A stretch of 64,000 nucleotides of DNA, taken from contig CAWFYC010000023.1 of the NCBI GenBank assembly GCA_963819855.1, positions 62,001 to 126,000 of the forward strand, given 5' to 3'. Shown here piece by piece: positions 34,877 through 44,337 of the stretch. Below the pieces are notes generated by a model. The model was not told the DNA's origin. It ran no database searches and saw nothing but the letters and a program-made list of their open reading frames with translations. The stretch's first letter is position 1. Every line of letters starts with the position of its first letter. The stretch is from JAMXLO01 sp963819855. Lineage in GTDB: Bacteria; Pseudomonadota; Alphaproteobacteria; Acetobacterales; Acetobacteraceae. A program made the position numbers and the translations under genes.

Positions 34877-36838
34877 ATGGCGACTCTTACCGTCGGACCG
34901 GGGCAGCAGTACGCCACGATCGAGGCTGCTGTTGCCGCAGCCGCCTCGGGCGACACCGTCGATGTGCAGGCCGGCATCTACACGAACGACTTTGTCAGCA
35001 TTTTCAAGAACCTCACCTTGCAGGCCGTCGGGGGTGTGGTTCAAATGGTGGCCACCGTGAATCCGCCGAACGGCAAGGCGATCATCGACGAGGGCGGCGC
35101 CGGCATCGCCGTCACCATCAATGGCTTCGACATCAGCGGTGCGGTGGTTCCCGATAACAACGGCGCTGCAGTACGTTACGAGGGCGGAAGTCTCGCCTTG
35201 AACAACGACTATTTCCACAACAACCAGGAGGGGATGCTGGCGGCCACCGATCCGAACGGCATCATCACCATCAACAATTCCGAGTTCGCCTTCAATGGCG
35301 CCGGCGACGGCCTTTCGCACAATCTTTATGTAAACGACATCGCGCTGCTGACCATCACAGACAGTTACTTCCACGACGCGAAGGTGGGGCACGAGATCAA
35401 AAGCCGCGCCGAAGATACTGTGATCACGGACAGCCGGATCTTCGACAACCTTGGCACGGCCAGCTACAGCATTGATCTGCCGAACGGCGGCAACGCGACG
35501 ATTACAAACAATGTGATTGAGCAGGGACCGAACAGTCAAAACCCCTATATCATCGCATACGGCGAGGAAGGCAGCCTGCACGCCGGCACATCGGTGACTG
35601 CCTCCGACAATACCATTGTCAACATCCTCGCCTCAAGCAACGCTAGTGCCCTGCTTAACCCGAGCGATGCCCCGATCACGTTCTCGAACAACGCGATCTG
35701 GGGCCTGAGCGGCAACCAGCTGCCGGCGAACGGGCCAGGCACGACGTTTCTGACGACAGAGCCGACGCTGAACACTGCATCAACTTGGAACATCGGGATT
35801 CTTTGTTTCCTGGCAGGCACACGGATCGCCACGCCGGCGCGCGAAGCGCGCGTGGAGGAGTTGGCGGTCGGCGACATGGTGCGAACGATCGGGGGCCGAG
35901 TAAAAAGGATCGTGTGGATCGGCGTTGGGCGCACCGTTGCTGTGCGCGGCCGGCGGAACGCAGCCACGCCGGTCATCGTTCGCAAGGGGGCGCTCGCCGA
36001 CAACGTGCCACACAGCGATCTACGCGTCACGAAAGGGCACGCCCTTTACATCGATGATGCATTGATCCCAGTCGAGTGTCTCGTCAATCACCGATCGATC
36101 ATGTGGGATGATCACGCACAGGAGGTCGAGCTCTACCATATCGAGCTTGAGACGCATGATGTGCTGCTGGCCAACGGCGCGCCAGCCGAGAGCTATCGCG
36201 ACGACGGCAACCGATGGCTGTTTCAAAACGCGAACGACGGCTGGGGCCTGCCGTCAAAGGAACCTTGTGTAGCCGTGCTGACGGATGGCCCCGTTGTGGA
36301 CAGGATCTGGCGCCGGCTGCTTGAACGTGCGGGGCCGCGGCCAGGCATTCCACTAACGGATGACCCGGATCTGCATCTCCTGGTGGACGGCAGGCGAACC
36401 GAGCCGGATCGTCGCGGCGAACTTCAGTACGTCTTCCGCCTTGCCGCCCGCCCGGACGAGGTGCGGGTCGTGTCGCATGCGAGCGCGCCGCAGGAACTGG
36501 GCGTGGCGCGTGATCCACGATCTCTCGGGGTCGCACTGCGGCGAATCATCGTCCAGGGGGAGCGGACGCTAACGGTCGCTGCCGAGGACGAGCGGCTGAC
36601 AGAGGGATTTTACCGGTTCGAGGACGACAACCGCATCCGTTGGACGAACGGAGATGCCGTTGTGCCGGCAGGATTGTTTGCAGACTGCACCGGCGCAATG
36701 GAGCTAACTCTCGACCTTGGATGTAGGACGATCTATGCCGACGTGCACCCGCGCTACTGCCCGGCCGGCGACGTCAACCACGGCACGGAGCTTCCGCGGT
36801 TCAACCGCCCAGCGACTCCCGCGCCAGTTCCAGGCTGA
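34877..36838 (+). CDS. Beta-helix protein with C-terminal Hint domain
   Basis: This 653-residue protein starts at 34877 (GGAAGGAT upstream) and has no classical signal peptide. Residues 1-300 form a right-handed parallel beta-helix (pectate-lyase-like), with repeats such as GIITINNSEFAFNGAG and LLTITDSYFHDA. From Cys310 (CFLAGTRIATPA) it becomes a Hint_2 intein-like module with VEELAVGDMVRTIGG, NAATPVIVRKGALADN and HDVLLANGAPAESYRDDG. A further domain of about 180 residues follows. Hint domains can self-cleave at the Cys, which would release the beta-helix. It is probably secreted by a non-Sec route. The C-terminal module is closely similar to that of the giant protein at 46388-54364. Confidence 0.85.
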   Translation: MATLTVGPGQQYATIEAAVAAAASGDTVDVQAGIYTNDFVSIFKNLTLQAVGGVVQMVATVNPPNGKAIIDEGGAGIAVTINGFDISGAVVPDNNGAAVRYEGGSLALNNDYFHNNQEGMLAATDPNGIITINNSEFAFNGAGDGLSHNLYVNDIALLTITDSYFHDAKVGHEIKSRAEDTVITDSRIFDNLGTASYSIDLPNGGNATITNNVIEQGPNSQNPYIIAYGEEGSLHAGTSVTASDNTIVNILASSNASALLNPSDAPITFSNNAIWGLSGNQLPANGPGTTFLTTEPTLNTASTWNIGILCFLAGTRIATPAREARVEELAVGDMVRTIGGRVKRIVWIGVGRTVAVRGRRNAATPVIVRKGALADNVPHSDLRVTKGHALYIDDALIPVECLVNHRSIMWDDHAQEVELYHIELETHDVLLANGAPAESYRDDGNRWLFQNANDGWGLPSKEPCVAVLTDGPVVDRIWRRLLERAGPRPGIPLTDDPDLHLLVDGRRTEPDRRGELQYVFRLAARPDEVRVVSHASAPQELGVARDPRSLGVALRRIIVQGERTLTVAAEDERLTEGFYRFEDDNRIRWTNGDAVVPAGLFADCTGAMELTLDLGCRTIYADVHPRYCPAGDVNHGTELPRFNRPATPAPVPG

Positions 36839-37112
36839 GGCTAACCGGCACCACCGAGTCCAGTCCGGATACGTTGAACACCTCGGCGATGTGCGGCGGC
36901 GCGAAGATCGCCAGCTGCCCGCCGGCGGCACCAAGCCGTTTTGCGGTCACCAGGACCGCGCGCAAGGCGGCACTGCCGATGAAGCTGACGCGCGACAGAT
37001 CGAGCAGCAGTTTCTCGGTGCCGAGAGGGCTGGCGTCGGTCAGACGCTGCTGGAACGCCGGGACGGAACTGGATTCGAGGCGGCTGTCGATCTGGACCAG
37101 GACTTCCGACAT
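36801..37112 (-). CDS. STAS domain protein (anti-sigma factor antagonist-like)
   Basis: This 103-residue single STAS domain has the core LGTEKLLLDLSRVSFIGSAA. The Ser of FIGSAALRAVL sits where SpoIIAA-type antagonists are phosphorylated, so a partner-switching role is plausible. No kinase or anti-sigma gene is adjacent. It is the third gene of a minus-strand run after a phosphatase and a Kdo hydroxylase (42-base gap). Its 3' end overlaps the convergent Hint gene by 38 bases. Confidence 0.82.
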   Translation of the reverse strand: MSEVLVQIDSRLESSSVPAFQQRLTDASPLGTEKLLLDLSRVSFIGSAALRAVLVTAKRLGAAGGQLAIFAPPHIAEVFNVSGLDSVVPVSLSLELARESLGG

Positions 37113-37154
37113 GCGGTCAGGATAGCCGGGCCGCGGGCGAAGCAGAAGGGCGGG

Positions 37155-38042
37155 CTACGCCAGCGTCCGGCCGGCCAGTCGTTCCAGCACACGCAGTGGC
37201 GAACGCTCGGGATGCGTCAGTGCAGCGACCGGCAGGTGGAACGTCTGCTCCAGCACGCAGTGCCCGGCGAGTGCGGCGTGCAGCACCTGGTCGGTGAAGC
37301 ACAGCCACGTAGTGCCGGCGGGAAGCGACAGATCGGCCTGTGGCGCGCTCGACTGGTAGGCGGCATCGAGCTTTCCGGTGTCGTGCAGCCGCAGCATGAT
37401 CCGGTCGTAGTCGCTGCGGCGGCCCTTGGTAACGCCCAGGCGTTGCAACAGCCAGGCACTGCCCGGCATCGTCGCGCCGGTACGCGGTAGGAACTGGCGG
37501 GCGAATTCTGAGAAGGGCTCGCCGACCCGCCAGGCGCGCGGAGCGCCGTCCGGGGAGACGTTGCTGAACAGCCGCAGGATGCGGCGGCCTCGCATCGGCC
37601 GACTGGGGAACGCATCGATGTGCAGCAGCCGGTCGTCGTGCCGCGGCGAGTATTCGCGGCCGGCGATCTCCGCCGGACGAAAACTGGTGCGTGCGCGTTC
37701 CAGCGTGTTCGCGTAGCCGGGCAGCAGATCGCGCAGCAGCGTCTCCGCCGCGTCGCCAAAGCGGCGCAGCATGGTGCGCAGGCGGTCAGCCTCGTCACCG
37801 GTCAGCGAGGTGTTGCCGACCGTGCCGCTCGCCGGGTCGAAGCTGATGTTCTTGCGCTCGCTGCCCATGACGGCGGGCGACAGCAAAGGAGTCTCGTCCG
37901 GCTGCGGACGGAACGGCAGGTCCGGCAGCAACAGCACGCGGCCAGCTTCCAGCGCATCGATAGCCCGCGCCTGCAAAGCGGGGTCGAACGGTCCGTGCCA
38001 GGCGGCGGTCGGCAGCGGCTCGATGACGTCGCGCGGGTCCAT
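37155..38042 (-). CDS. Kdo hydroxylase (KdoO) family Fe(II)/2-oxoglutarate dioxygenase
   Basis: This 295-residue protein resembles KdoO, which hydroxylates the 3-position of the outer Kdo sugar of lipopolysaccharide to give Ko and thereby makes the inner core more acid-stable. The iron-binding His-x-Asp is seen in HDDRLLHIDAFPSRPMRGRR, followed by ILRLFSNVSPDGAPRAWRVG and a distal His in FTDQVLHAALAGH. It begins two bases after the phosphatase stop, so the two are co-translated. It would act in the cytoplasm or at the inner membrane on Kdo-lipid A. Confidence 0.8.
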   Translation of the reverse strand: MDPRDVIEPLPTAAWHGPFDPALQARAIDALEAGRVLLLPDLPFRPQPDETPLLSPAVMGSERKNISFDPASGTVGNTSLTGDEADRLRTMLRRFGDAAETLLRDLLPGYANTLERARTSFRPAEIAGREYSPRHDDRLLHIDAFPSRPMRGRRILRLFSNVSPDGAPRAWRVGEPFSEFARQFLPRTGATMPGSAWLLQRLGVTKGRRSDYDRIMLRLHDTGKLDAAYQSSAPQADLSLPAGTTWLCFTDQVLHAALAGHCVLEQTFHLPVAALTHPERSPLRVLERLAGRTLA

Positions 38043-38044
38043 CG

Positions 38045-38716
38045 CTACTCGTGTACCAATACCCAGTCGTTGATGAAGCTCGCCAGCCCGTTGGCGCGGA
38101 AGTCGCGTTGCAGGGCGGTATGATCGTAGTCCTCGCGCACCCAGTCGAGAAACGGTTTGCGGCCCTCGGCCTCGCGCGCGTAGTGGTGGAAGAATGCGTC
38201 CAGCACCCCAGTGCGCGCTTGGCGGACATGCCCGAAGCGCAGCGAGAGCTGGGCCAATGCCTCGCGTGTGGTGCCGCCCTGGAACAGCACGAACAGCCCG
38301 GCCGCCAGTCCTGCCCGGTCGGCGCCCGACTTGCAGTGCAGCAGTGCCGGCGCGCGCATCTGGCGGAATGTGTCGTGGAGCCGCAGGATGCGGTCACGTT
38401 GCGGCGCGCCGCGGCTTTCCAGCGGGGCGTCGATGAAGTCGAGGCCGAGGGCGTGGGCGGCGTCGCGGCTCAGCGCGTCCGAGCCGTTGCCGGTGCGGCC
38501 GCGCAGGTTGATCAGCGTCTTCAGGCCGTAGCGGCGGGTCAGCGCGGCCAGGCGCGCCGGCGTCGGGTGATTGCAGCGGTACAGCCGGCCGGGCGCCACG
38601 GGGGCAAAATTGGTCCAGACCAGGCGGAACACGGCGTGGTCGATGACCAACGCATCGAGCCAGGCAAGCGCGCGGCCGCCGGCGGTGGTGACATCGCCTT
38701 GGAAGATGCTGTTCAT
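38045..38716 (-). CDS. Dual-specificity/tyrosine phosphatase family protein
   Basis: This 223-residue protein carries the Cys-based phosphatase loop HCKSGADRAGL (HCxxGxxR) and an upstream general-acid region around DAPLESRGAPQRDRI. GRLYRCNHPTPARLAALTRR and LKTLINLRGRTG match atypical DSP/PTP-like bacterial enzymes. The start at 38716 gives MNSIFQGD; a longer frame to 38755 exists. Because it leads the Kdo-hydroxylase operon, its substrate may be a lipid- or sugar-phosphate of the envelope, but that is inferred from position only. Confidence 0.78.
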   Translation of the reverse strand: MNSIFQGDVTTAGGRALAWLDALVIDHAVFRLVWTNFAPVAPGRLYRCNHPTPARLAALTRRYGLKTLINLRGRTGNGSDALSRDAAHALGLDFIDAPLESRGAPQRDRILRLHDTFRQMRAPALLHCKSGADRAGLAAGLFVLFQGGTTREALAQLSLRFGHVRQARTGVLDAFFHHYAREAEGRKPFLDWVREDYDHTALQRDFRANGLASFINDWVLVHE

Positions 38717-39032
38717 CTCGCGCGAGGGTTGTGAACGGGTGGCGCATAAGGGCATGAGATACGGTTGTGTGCAACAGACCTTGCCCGGCTGCCGCCAGAG
38801 GATGCCGGCCCACTCGCAATCCAGCGAATGAGTGACGCGGCGGAGGTACGCCTCCTCTGCCTTGCTGTTCGATGCTGCATGGCGTCGTTTGCTGCTCGAC
38901 CGGTCCGCATACGGTTACGGTAAGCGCCTGCCACATCAGAGGACGCCGCTGTTGCGGTGGCTGCGCAAAGGCGTACAAACTCGCATCTGCTCCGCTATGG
39001 AACGGCGTTACCTTGTTTCAGGGAATGAAAGC
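38717..39032. other. Divergent intergenic region
   Basis: This 316-base gap separates the divergent phosphatase and monooxygenase genes. The monooxygenase frame stays open upstream to 38832 but has no family similarity there. A short palindrome, GGAGG-TACG-CCTCC, lies at 38842-38855. I see no further gene. Promoters for both directions must lie here. Confidence 0.4.
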
Positions 39033-40673
39033 ATGGTTGCCCGCAATTCAGGCGCACACGAAGCAACGACAGATGCGGCCGCGGATTTTGACGCGATCAT
39101 CATCGGTGCGGGCGTTTCAGGTCTCTACCAGCTTTACAAGCTCCGCCAACTTGGTCTGAAGGTGCGCGTGTTCGAGACCGGCACCAACGTCGGCGGCACC
39201 TGGTACTGGAACCGCTACCCTGGGGCGCGCTTCGATTCCGAAAGCTGGACCTATGGCTACTCCTTTTCCGAGGAGTTACTGCAGGAGTGGAACTGGGCCG
39301 AGCACTTCGCATCGCAGCCCGAGACCGAGCGCTATCTCAACTATGTCGCCGACAAGTTCGACCTGCGCCGCGACATCCAGTGCAACAGCCGGGTGACCTC
39401 CGCGGACTACCAGGAGGAGACGTGCACCTGGGGCGTCACGCTGGAGGATGGCCGGCGCTACCGGACCAATCTCCTGATTACCGCCATCGGTGTGCTCTCG
39501 GCGCCGACCATGCCGCGCATCGCCGGCGTCGAAACGTTCAACGGGCAGTCGTGCCACACCGCGCACTGGCCCAAGGAACCGGTGAACTTCGCAGGCAAGC
39601 GCGTCGCCGTGATCGGCACCGGCGCGACCGCCGTGCAGACCATCCAGACCATCGCTGGCCAGGTTGGCCACCTGACCGTGTTTCAGCGCACCCCCAACTG
39701 GTGCGCGCCATTGCATAACTCGCCGATCACCGAGGCAGAGATGCGGCGGATACGGGCCCGCTATCCCGAGATCTTCGCGCGCTGCCACGAAACCCCTGGC
39801 TGTTTCATTCATAGCCCCGATCCACGCTCCGCCCTCGAGGTGACGCCCGAGGAACGCGAGGCTTTCTTCGAGAAGCTCTACGGCGAACCCGGCTTCGGTA
39901 TCTGGCAAGCCAACTTTCGCGACATCCTGGTGGATCACGAAGCCAACGCACTGATCTCGGATTTCGTCGCGCGCAAGATCCGCCAGCGGGTGAACGACCC
40001 GGTGGTGGCCGAAAGATTGATCCCGAAGAACCATGGCTTCGGCACCAGGCGGCTGCCGCTCGAGACCCGCTATTACGAGGCCTACAACCAGCCCAACGTC
40101 AGGCTGGTCGACATCAACGAAACGCCGATCGAGCGCATCACGCCGGCCGGCATCAAGACCAGCGACGCTGAGTACGAGTTCGACCTCATCATATACGCGA
40201 CCGGCTTCGATGCGATCACCGGCAGTTTCGACCGTATCGATATCAGGGGCGTCGATGGGCGCCGGCTAAGGGACGAGTGGACTGCGGGGCCGCAAACCTA
40301 CCTCGGCGTCCTCGTCGAGGGCTTTCCCAACATGCTGATGGTGATGGGACCGCATGCGGGGCTCGGCAACTTCCCACGCGCCGCCGAATACAGCGTCGAG
40401 TGGGTGACCGGTCTGATCCGCCATGCACACGAACTCGGCCTGAGGCGGATCGAGGCCACCCGGGCGGGCACGGCAAGGTGGACCGACCATGTCAAGGCAA
40501 TGGGTCAGGGTCTGCTGGCCAACGAGGTCGATTCATGGATGACTGGCATCAACCGGAACGTCGAAGGCAAGCAGACCCGCAAGATCATGCGTTACAGCGG
40601 CGGCTACCCTGCCTATCGCGAGCACTGCGATGCCGTTGCGGCCGACGGGTTCCGCGAGCTCGCGCTCGGCTAG
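39033..40673 (+). CDS. Flavin-containing Baeyer-Villiger-type monooxygenase
   Basis: This 546-residue class B flavoprotein has an N-terminal FAD site (DAIIIGAGVSGLYQLYKLRQ), a second NADPH Rossmann motif (VAVIGTGATAVQTIQTI) and between them the BVMO fingerprint FxGxxxHxxxWP as FNGQSCHTAHWP. It therefore fits cyclohexanone/phenylacetone monooxygenase-type enzymes, which convert ketones to esters or lactones with O2 and NADPH. The start at 39033 follows a CAGGGA site and sits just before the FAD domain. It stands alone and converges on the PaiB-like gene. Confidence 0.9.
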   Translation: MVARNSGAHEATTDAAADFDAIIIGAGVSGLYQLYKLRQLGLKVRVFETGTNVGGTWYWNRYPGARFDSESWTYGYSFSEELLQEWNWAEHFASQPETERYLNYVADKFDLRRDIQCNSRVTSADYQEETCTWGVTLEDGRRYRTNLLITAIGVLSAPTMPRIAGVETFNGQSCHTAHWPKEPVNFAGKRVAVIGTGATAVQTIQTIAGQVGHLTVFQRTPNWCAPLHNSPITEAEMRRIRARYPEIFARCHETPGCFIHSPDPRSALEVTPEEREAFFEKLYGEPGFGIWQANFRDILVDHEANALISDFVARKIRQRVNDPVVAERLIPKNHGFGTRRLPLETRYYEAYNQPNVRLVDINETPIERITPAGIKTSDAEYEFDLIIYATGFDAITGSFDRIDIRGVDGRRLRDEWTAGPQTYLGVLVEGFPNMLMVMGPHAGLGNFPRAAEYSVEWVTGLIRHAHELGLRRIEATRAGTARWTDHVKAMGQGLLANEVDSWMTGINRNVEGKQTRKIMRYSGGYPAYREHCDAVAADGFRELALG

Positions 40674-40728
40674 GTGCCACTTCGCCTGCACTGCTTGCAC
40701 GCAACGGCCGCATAGGTTCCGATAAGCG

Positions 40729-41346
40729 TTACCGCGTAATCAGCGCCGCTACGTCCCCACGGCCGTCATCCTGCAAGCCGTCGATTACCCCGGCGCGGTC
40801 CGGCGCGGGGCGGTTCTGGCTCATCTTCCATTTGCCCTCGAGCCGCACGATCGGCAGCGCGAAACCCACGATGCCCTTCAGCATGCCGTCGATGAAGTCC
40901 GCCGGCGCGTCGGTCACCGCCCACGGCTCGGCCCGGGCCTGTTCCTGCCGGTCGGTCAGTCGCGTGACGATGGCGCGCAGGCGCTCGGTATCGTTGAAGA
41001 ACTCGACCGGGCCGTAAGCGTGGATGGTCACATAATTCCAGGTCGGCACGACCTTGCCGGTCTCGCGCTTGGTCGCATACCAGGAGGGTGTGATGTAAGC
41101 GTCCGGGCCCTGGAAGATTGCCAGCGCCTGCACGTCCGCAGCGGTGCCGCGCGCCTGCGGATTGGGCCGCGCCAGATGGCCGAGCAGGGTGCCGTACGGC
41201 GCGGGATCAGGGTCCAGCAGCATCGGCAGGTGGCTCGCGACCAGCCCGTCGTCGGTCAGCGTGACCAGGGTCGCCAGCCCGGTGCGGCGGATCGCATCGT
41301 GCAGCACGTCGATGCGGTCTTCCTTGTGCAGCGGGGGGATATACAC
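40729..41346 (-). CDS. FMN-binding negative transcriptional regulator (PaiB family)
   Basis: This 205-residue protein matches PaiB-like FMN-binding split-barrel proteins, with MYIPPLHKEDRIDVLHDAIR, DAYITPSWYATKRETGKVVP and TWNYVTIHAYGPVEF. Bacillus PaiB is a repressor of sporulation and degradative enzyme genes, but most homologues are untested and could be flavin-dependent oxidoreductases. It ends 55 bases from the convergent monooxygenase gene. It is the only intact regulator-like gene apart from the cyclase and STAS proteins in the window. Confidence 0.88.
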   Translation of the reverse strand: MYIPPLHKEDRIDVLHDAIRRTGLATLVTLTDDGLVASHLPMLLDPDPAPYGTLLGHLARPNPQARGTAADVQALAIFQGPDAYITPSWYATKRETGKVVPTWNYVTIHAYGPVEFFNDTERLRAIVTRLTDRQEQARAEPWAVTDAPADFIDGMLKGIVGFALPIVRLEGKWKMSQNRPAPDRAGVIDGLQDDGRGDVAALITR

Positions 41347-41443
41347 GCGGGGACTCCTGATCCGAACGCGCTGCCAACGTAGCGGCGATGCGGTCTGATC
41401 GTTAGTGCCGACCTAAGCTATTTGTGTTGGTCCAATCGGAGAC

Positions 41444-43081
<1,638 letters not shown>

Positions 43082-43245
43082 CGGTCTGGCTCCTGCTCGT
43101 GGTGTCGGCCGGCGGTAGGGACGGATGGCGGCGATGATAGGAGCGAACTGGCGCAACGATCCAGCCGATTCGCACAACCATTGATTGTGCGGCGCAGCAT
43201 TGTTGCGGAATCGGCGTACGGTGCGACGCGCCGGTCGGGCACCGC

Positions 43246-44091
43246 CTACTTGATCGCCGCGATCGCCTCGACCTGCACCAAGAGGTCCGGGCTGGAGGAT
43301 ATCGGCGCGCTGACGGTGGTGCTCTTGGGCGAAGGCGGGCCGAAATAGTGCGCAAGCAGATCGGCGTATTTGTCGAGGTCGACGGGCGCCGCGACGTGGG
43401 TGACCGTAAACACGATGTCATTGACGGTTGCGCCGCCGGCCTTCAGGCAAGCGTCGACATTCTTGCCGACCTGCTCGATCTGCCCCCGCATATCGCCCTT
43501 GCCGACGATATTCCCGGCCTCGTCACGCGCGACCTGCTGGCCGACGAACAGCCACTGACCGCCATCGCGCAGTGCGAACTCGGTCGTAGGCGGCGAGGCA
43601 GCGCAAGGCGGTCCGACGATGATCGGGGCCGGCAGTTCCGCGACAACCTGCCAGTCCGCGTCGGCCTGCTTGATGTACTCCTTGGCCCGTTCCCGCCATT
43701 GCGCCAGCCAATAGCTGCTATGGACCAGATAGAGCTTCCCCTCGACGATGGCCCAAGCGTTCGGATCGACGGTGTCCTTGTGCGCCGCCGCGTCCACCGC
43801 CGCGCCCATCGCACAATAGCCGTCATATTGGGGCGCGTAGTGCTCTGGATCCTTGATGAACAAATCACGATGCTCACTGCTGGCGAACCGCCAGCGCGAC
43901 TTGTGCCACAGATATTCAAGATCCGCCTTGCCTTGGACGGGTTTCCCGTCGGTGAAATAAGCGACCGGATCGTAGCCGCTGATCGAGAGCCTCGGTTCAT
44001 CGGCCCGGGGAGCAGATCCAAACAGCGGGACGAAGAGCAGGCCTAGCAACGCCGCGCTCTGGTTCCGTGTAAGAACAGAAGCTCTCCACAT
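43246..44091 (-). CDS. Secreted YHS-domain/RidA-domain fusion protein
   Basis: This 281-residue protein joins two modules that normally occur separately. After a signal-like start (ATG 44091 with GGGAGGAAG upstream; hydrophobic ALLGLLFVPLFGSAP) comes a YHS domain with ISGYDPVAYFTDGKP, YLWHKSRWRFASSEHRDLF and YDGYCAMGAA, often linked to copper or heme handling. Residues from about 145 onward read as a RidA/YjgF domain: GQIEQVGKNVDACLKAGGAT, NDIVFTVTHVAAPVD and a final LLVQVEAIAAIK. The Arg used for catalysis in RidA is not evident. It is divergent from the cyclase gene. The function is unknown. Confidence 0.8.
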   Translation of the reverse strand: MWRASVLTRNQSAALLGLLFVPLFGSAPRADEPRLSISGYDPVAYFTDGKPVQGKADLEYLWHKSRWRFASSEHRDLFIKDPEHYAPQYDGYCAMGAAVDAAAHKDTVDPNAWAIVEGKLYLVHSSYWLAQWRERAKEYIKQADADWQVVAELPAPIIVGPPCAASPPTTEFALRDGGQWLFVGQQVARDEAGNIVGKGDMRGQIEQVGKNVDACLKAGGATVNDIVFTVTHVAAPVDLDKYADLLAHYFGPPSPKSTTVSAPISSSPDLLVQVEAIAAIK

Positions 44092-44337
44092 GGCTTCCTC
44101 CCGCGTTAATAATCGGCGTCCGGTTTCCACGATGAGCCACCGACAACTGGATAGTGTGCTCGTTGGCGACGGCGGGGTCAAACACTGCCGCGCGACCATC
44201 CAACGAGATGAGCCAATCCACATATCGGTGGGAGTGGCGCTCGTGCTATAATGTTACTCGAGAGGCTTCTGGATGGCGCATTTGCCTGCCGCATTGCCTG
44301 CAAGGCGTCCACCATGTCGGTGACCAGGATATCGGGC

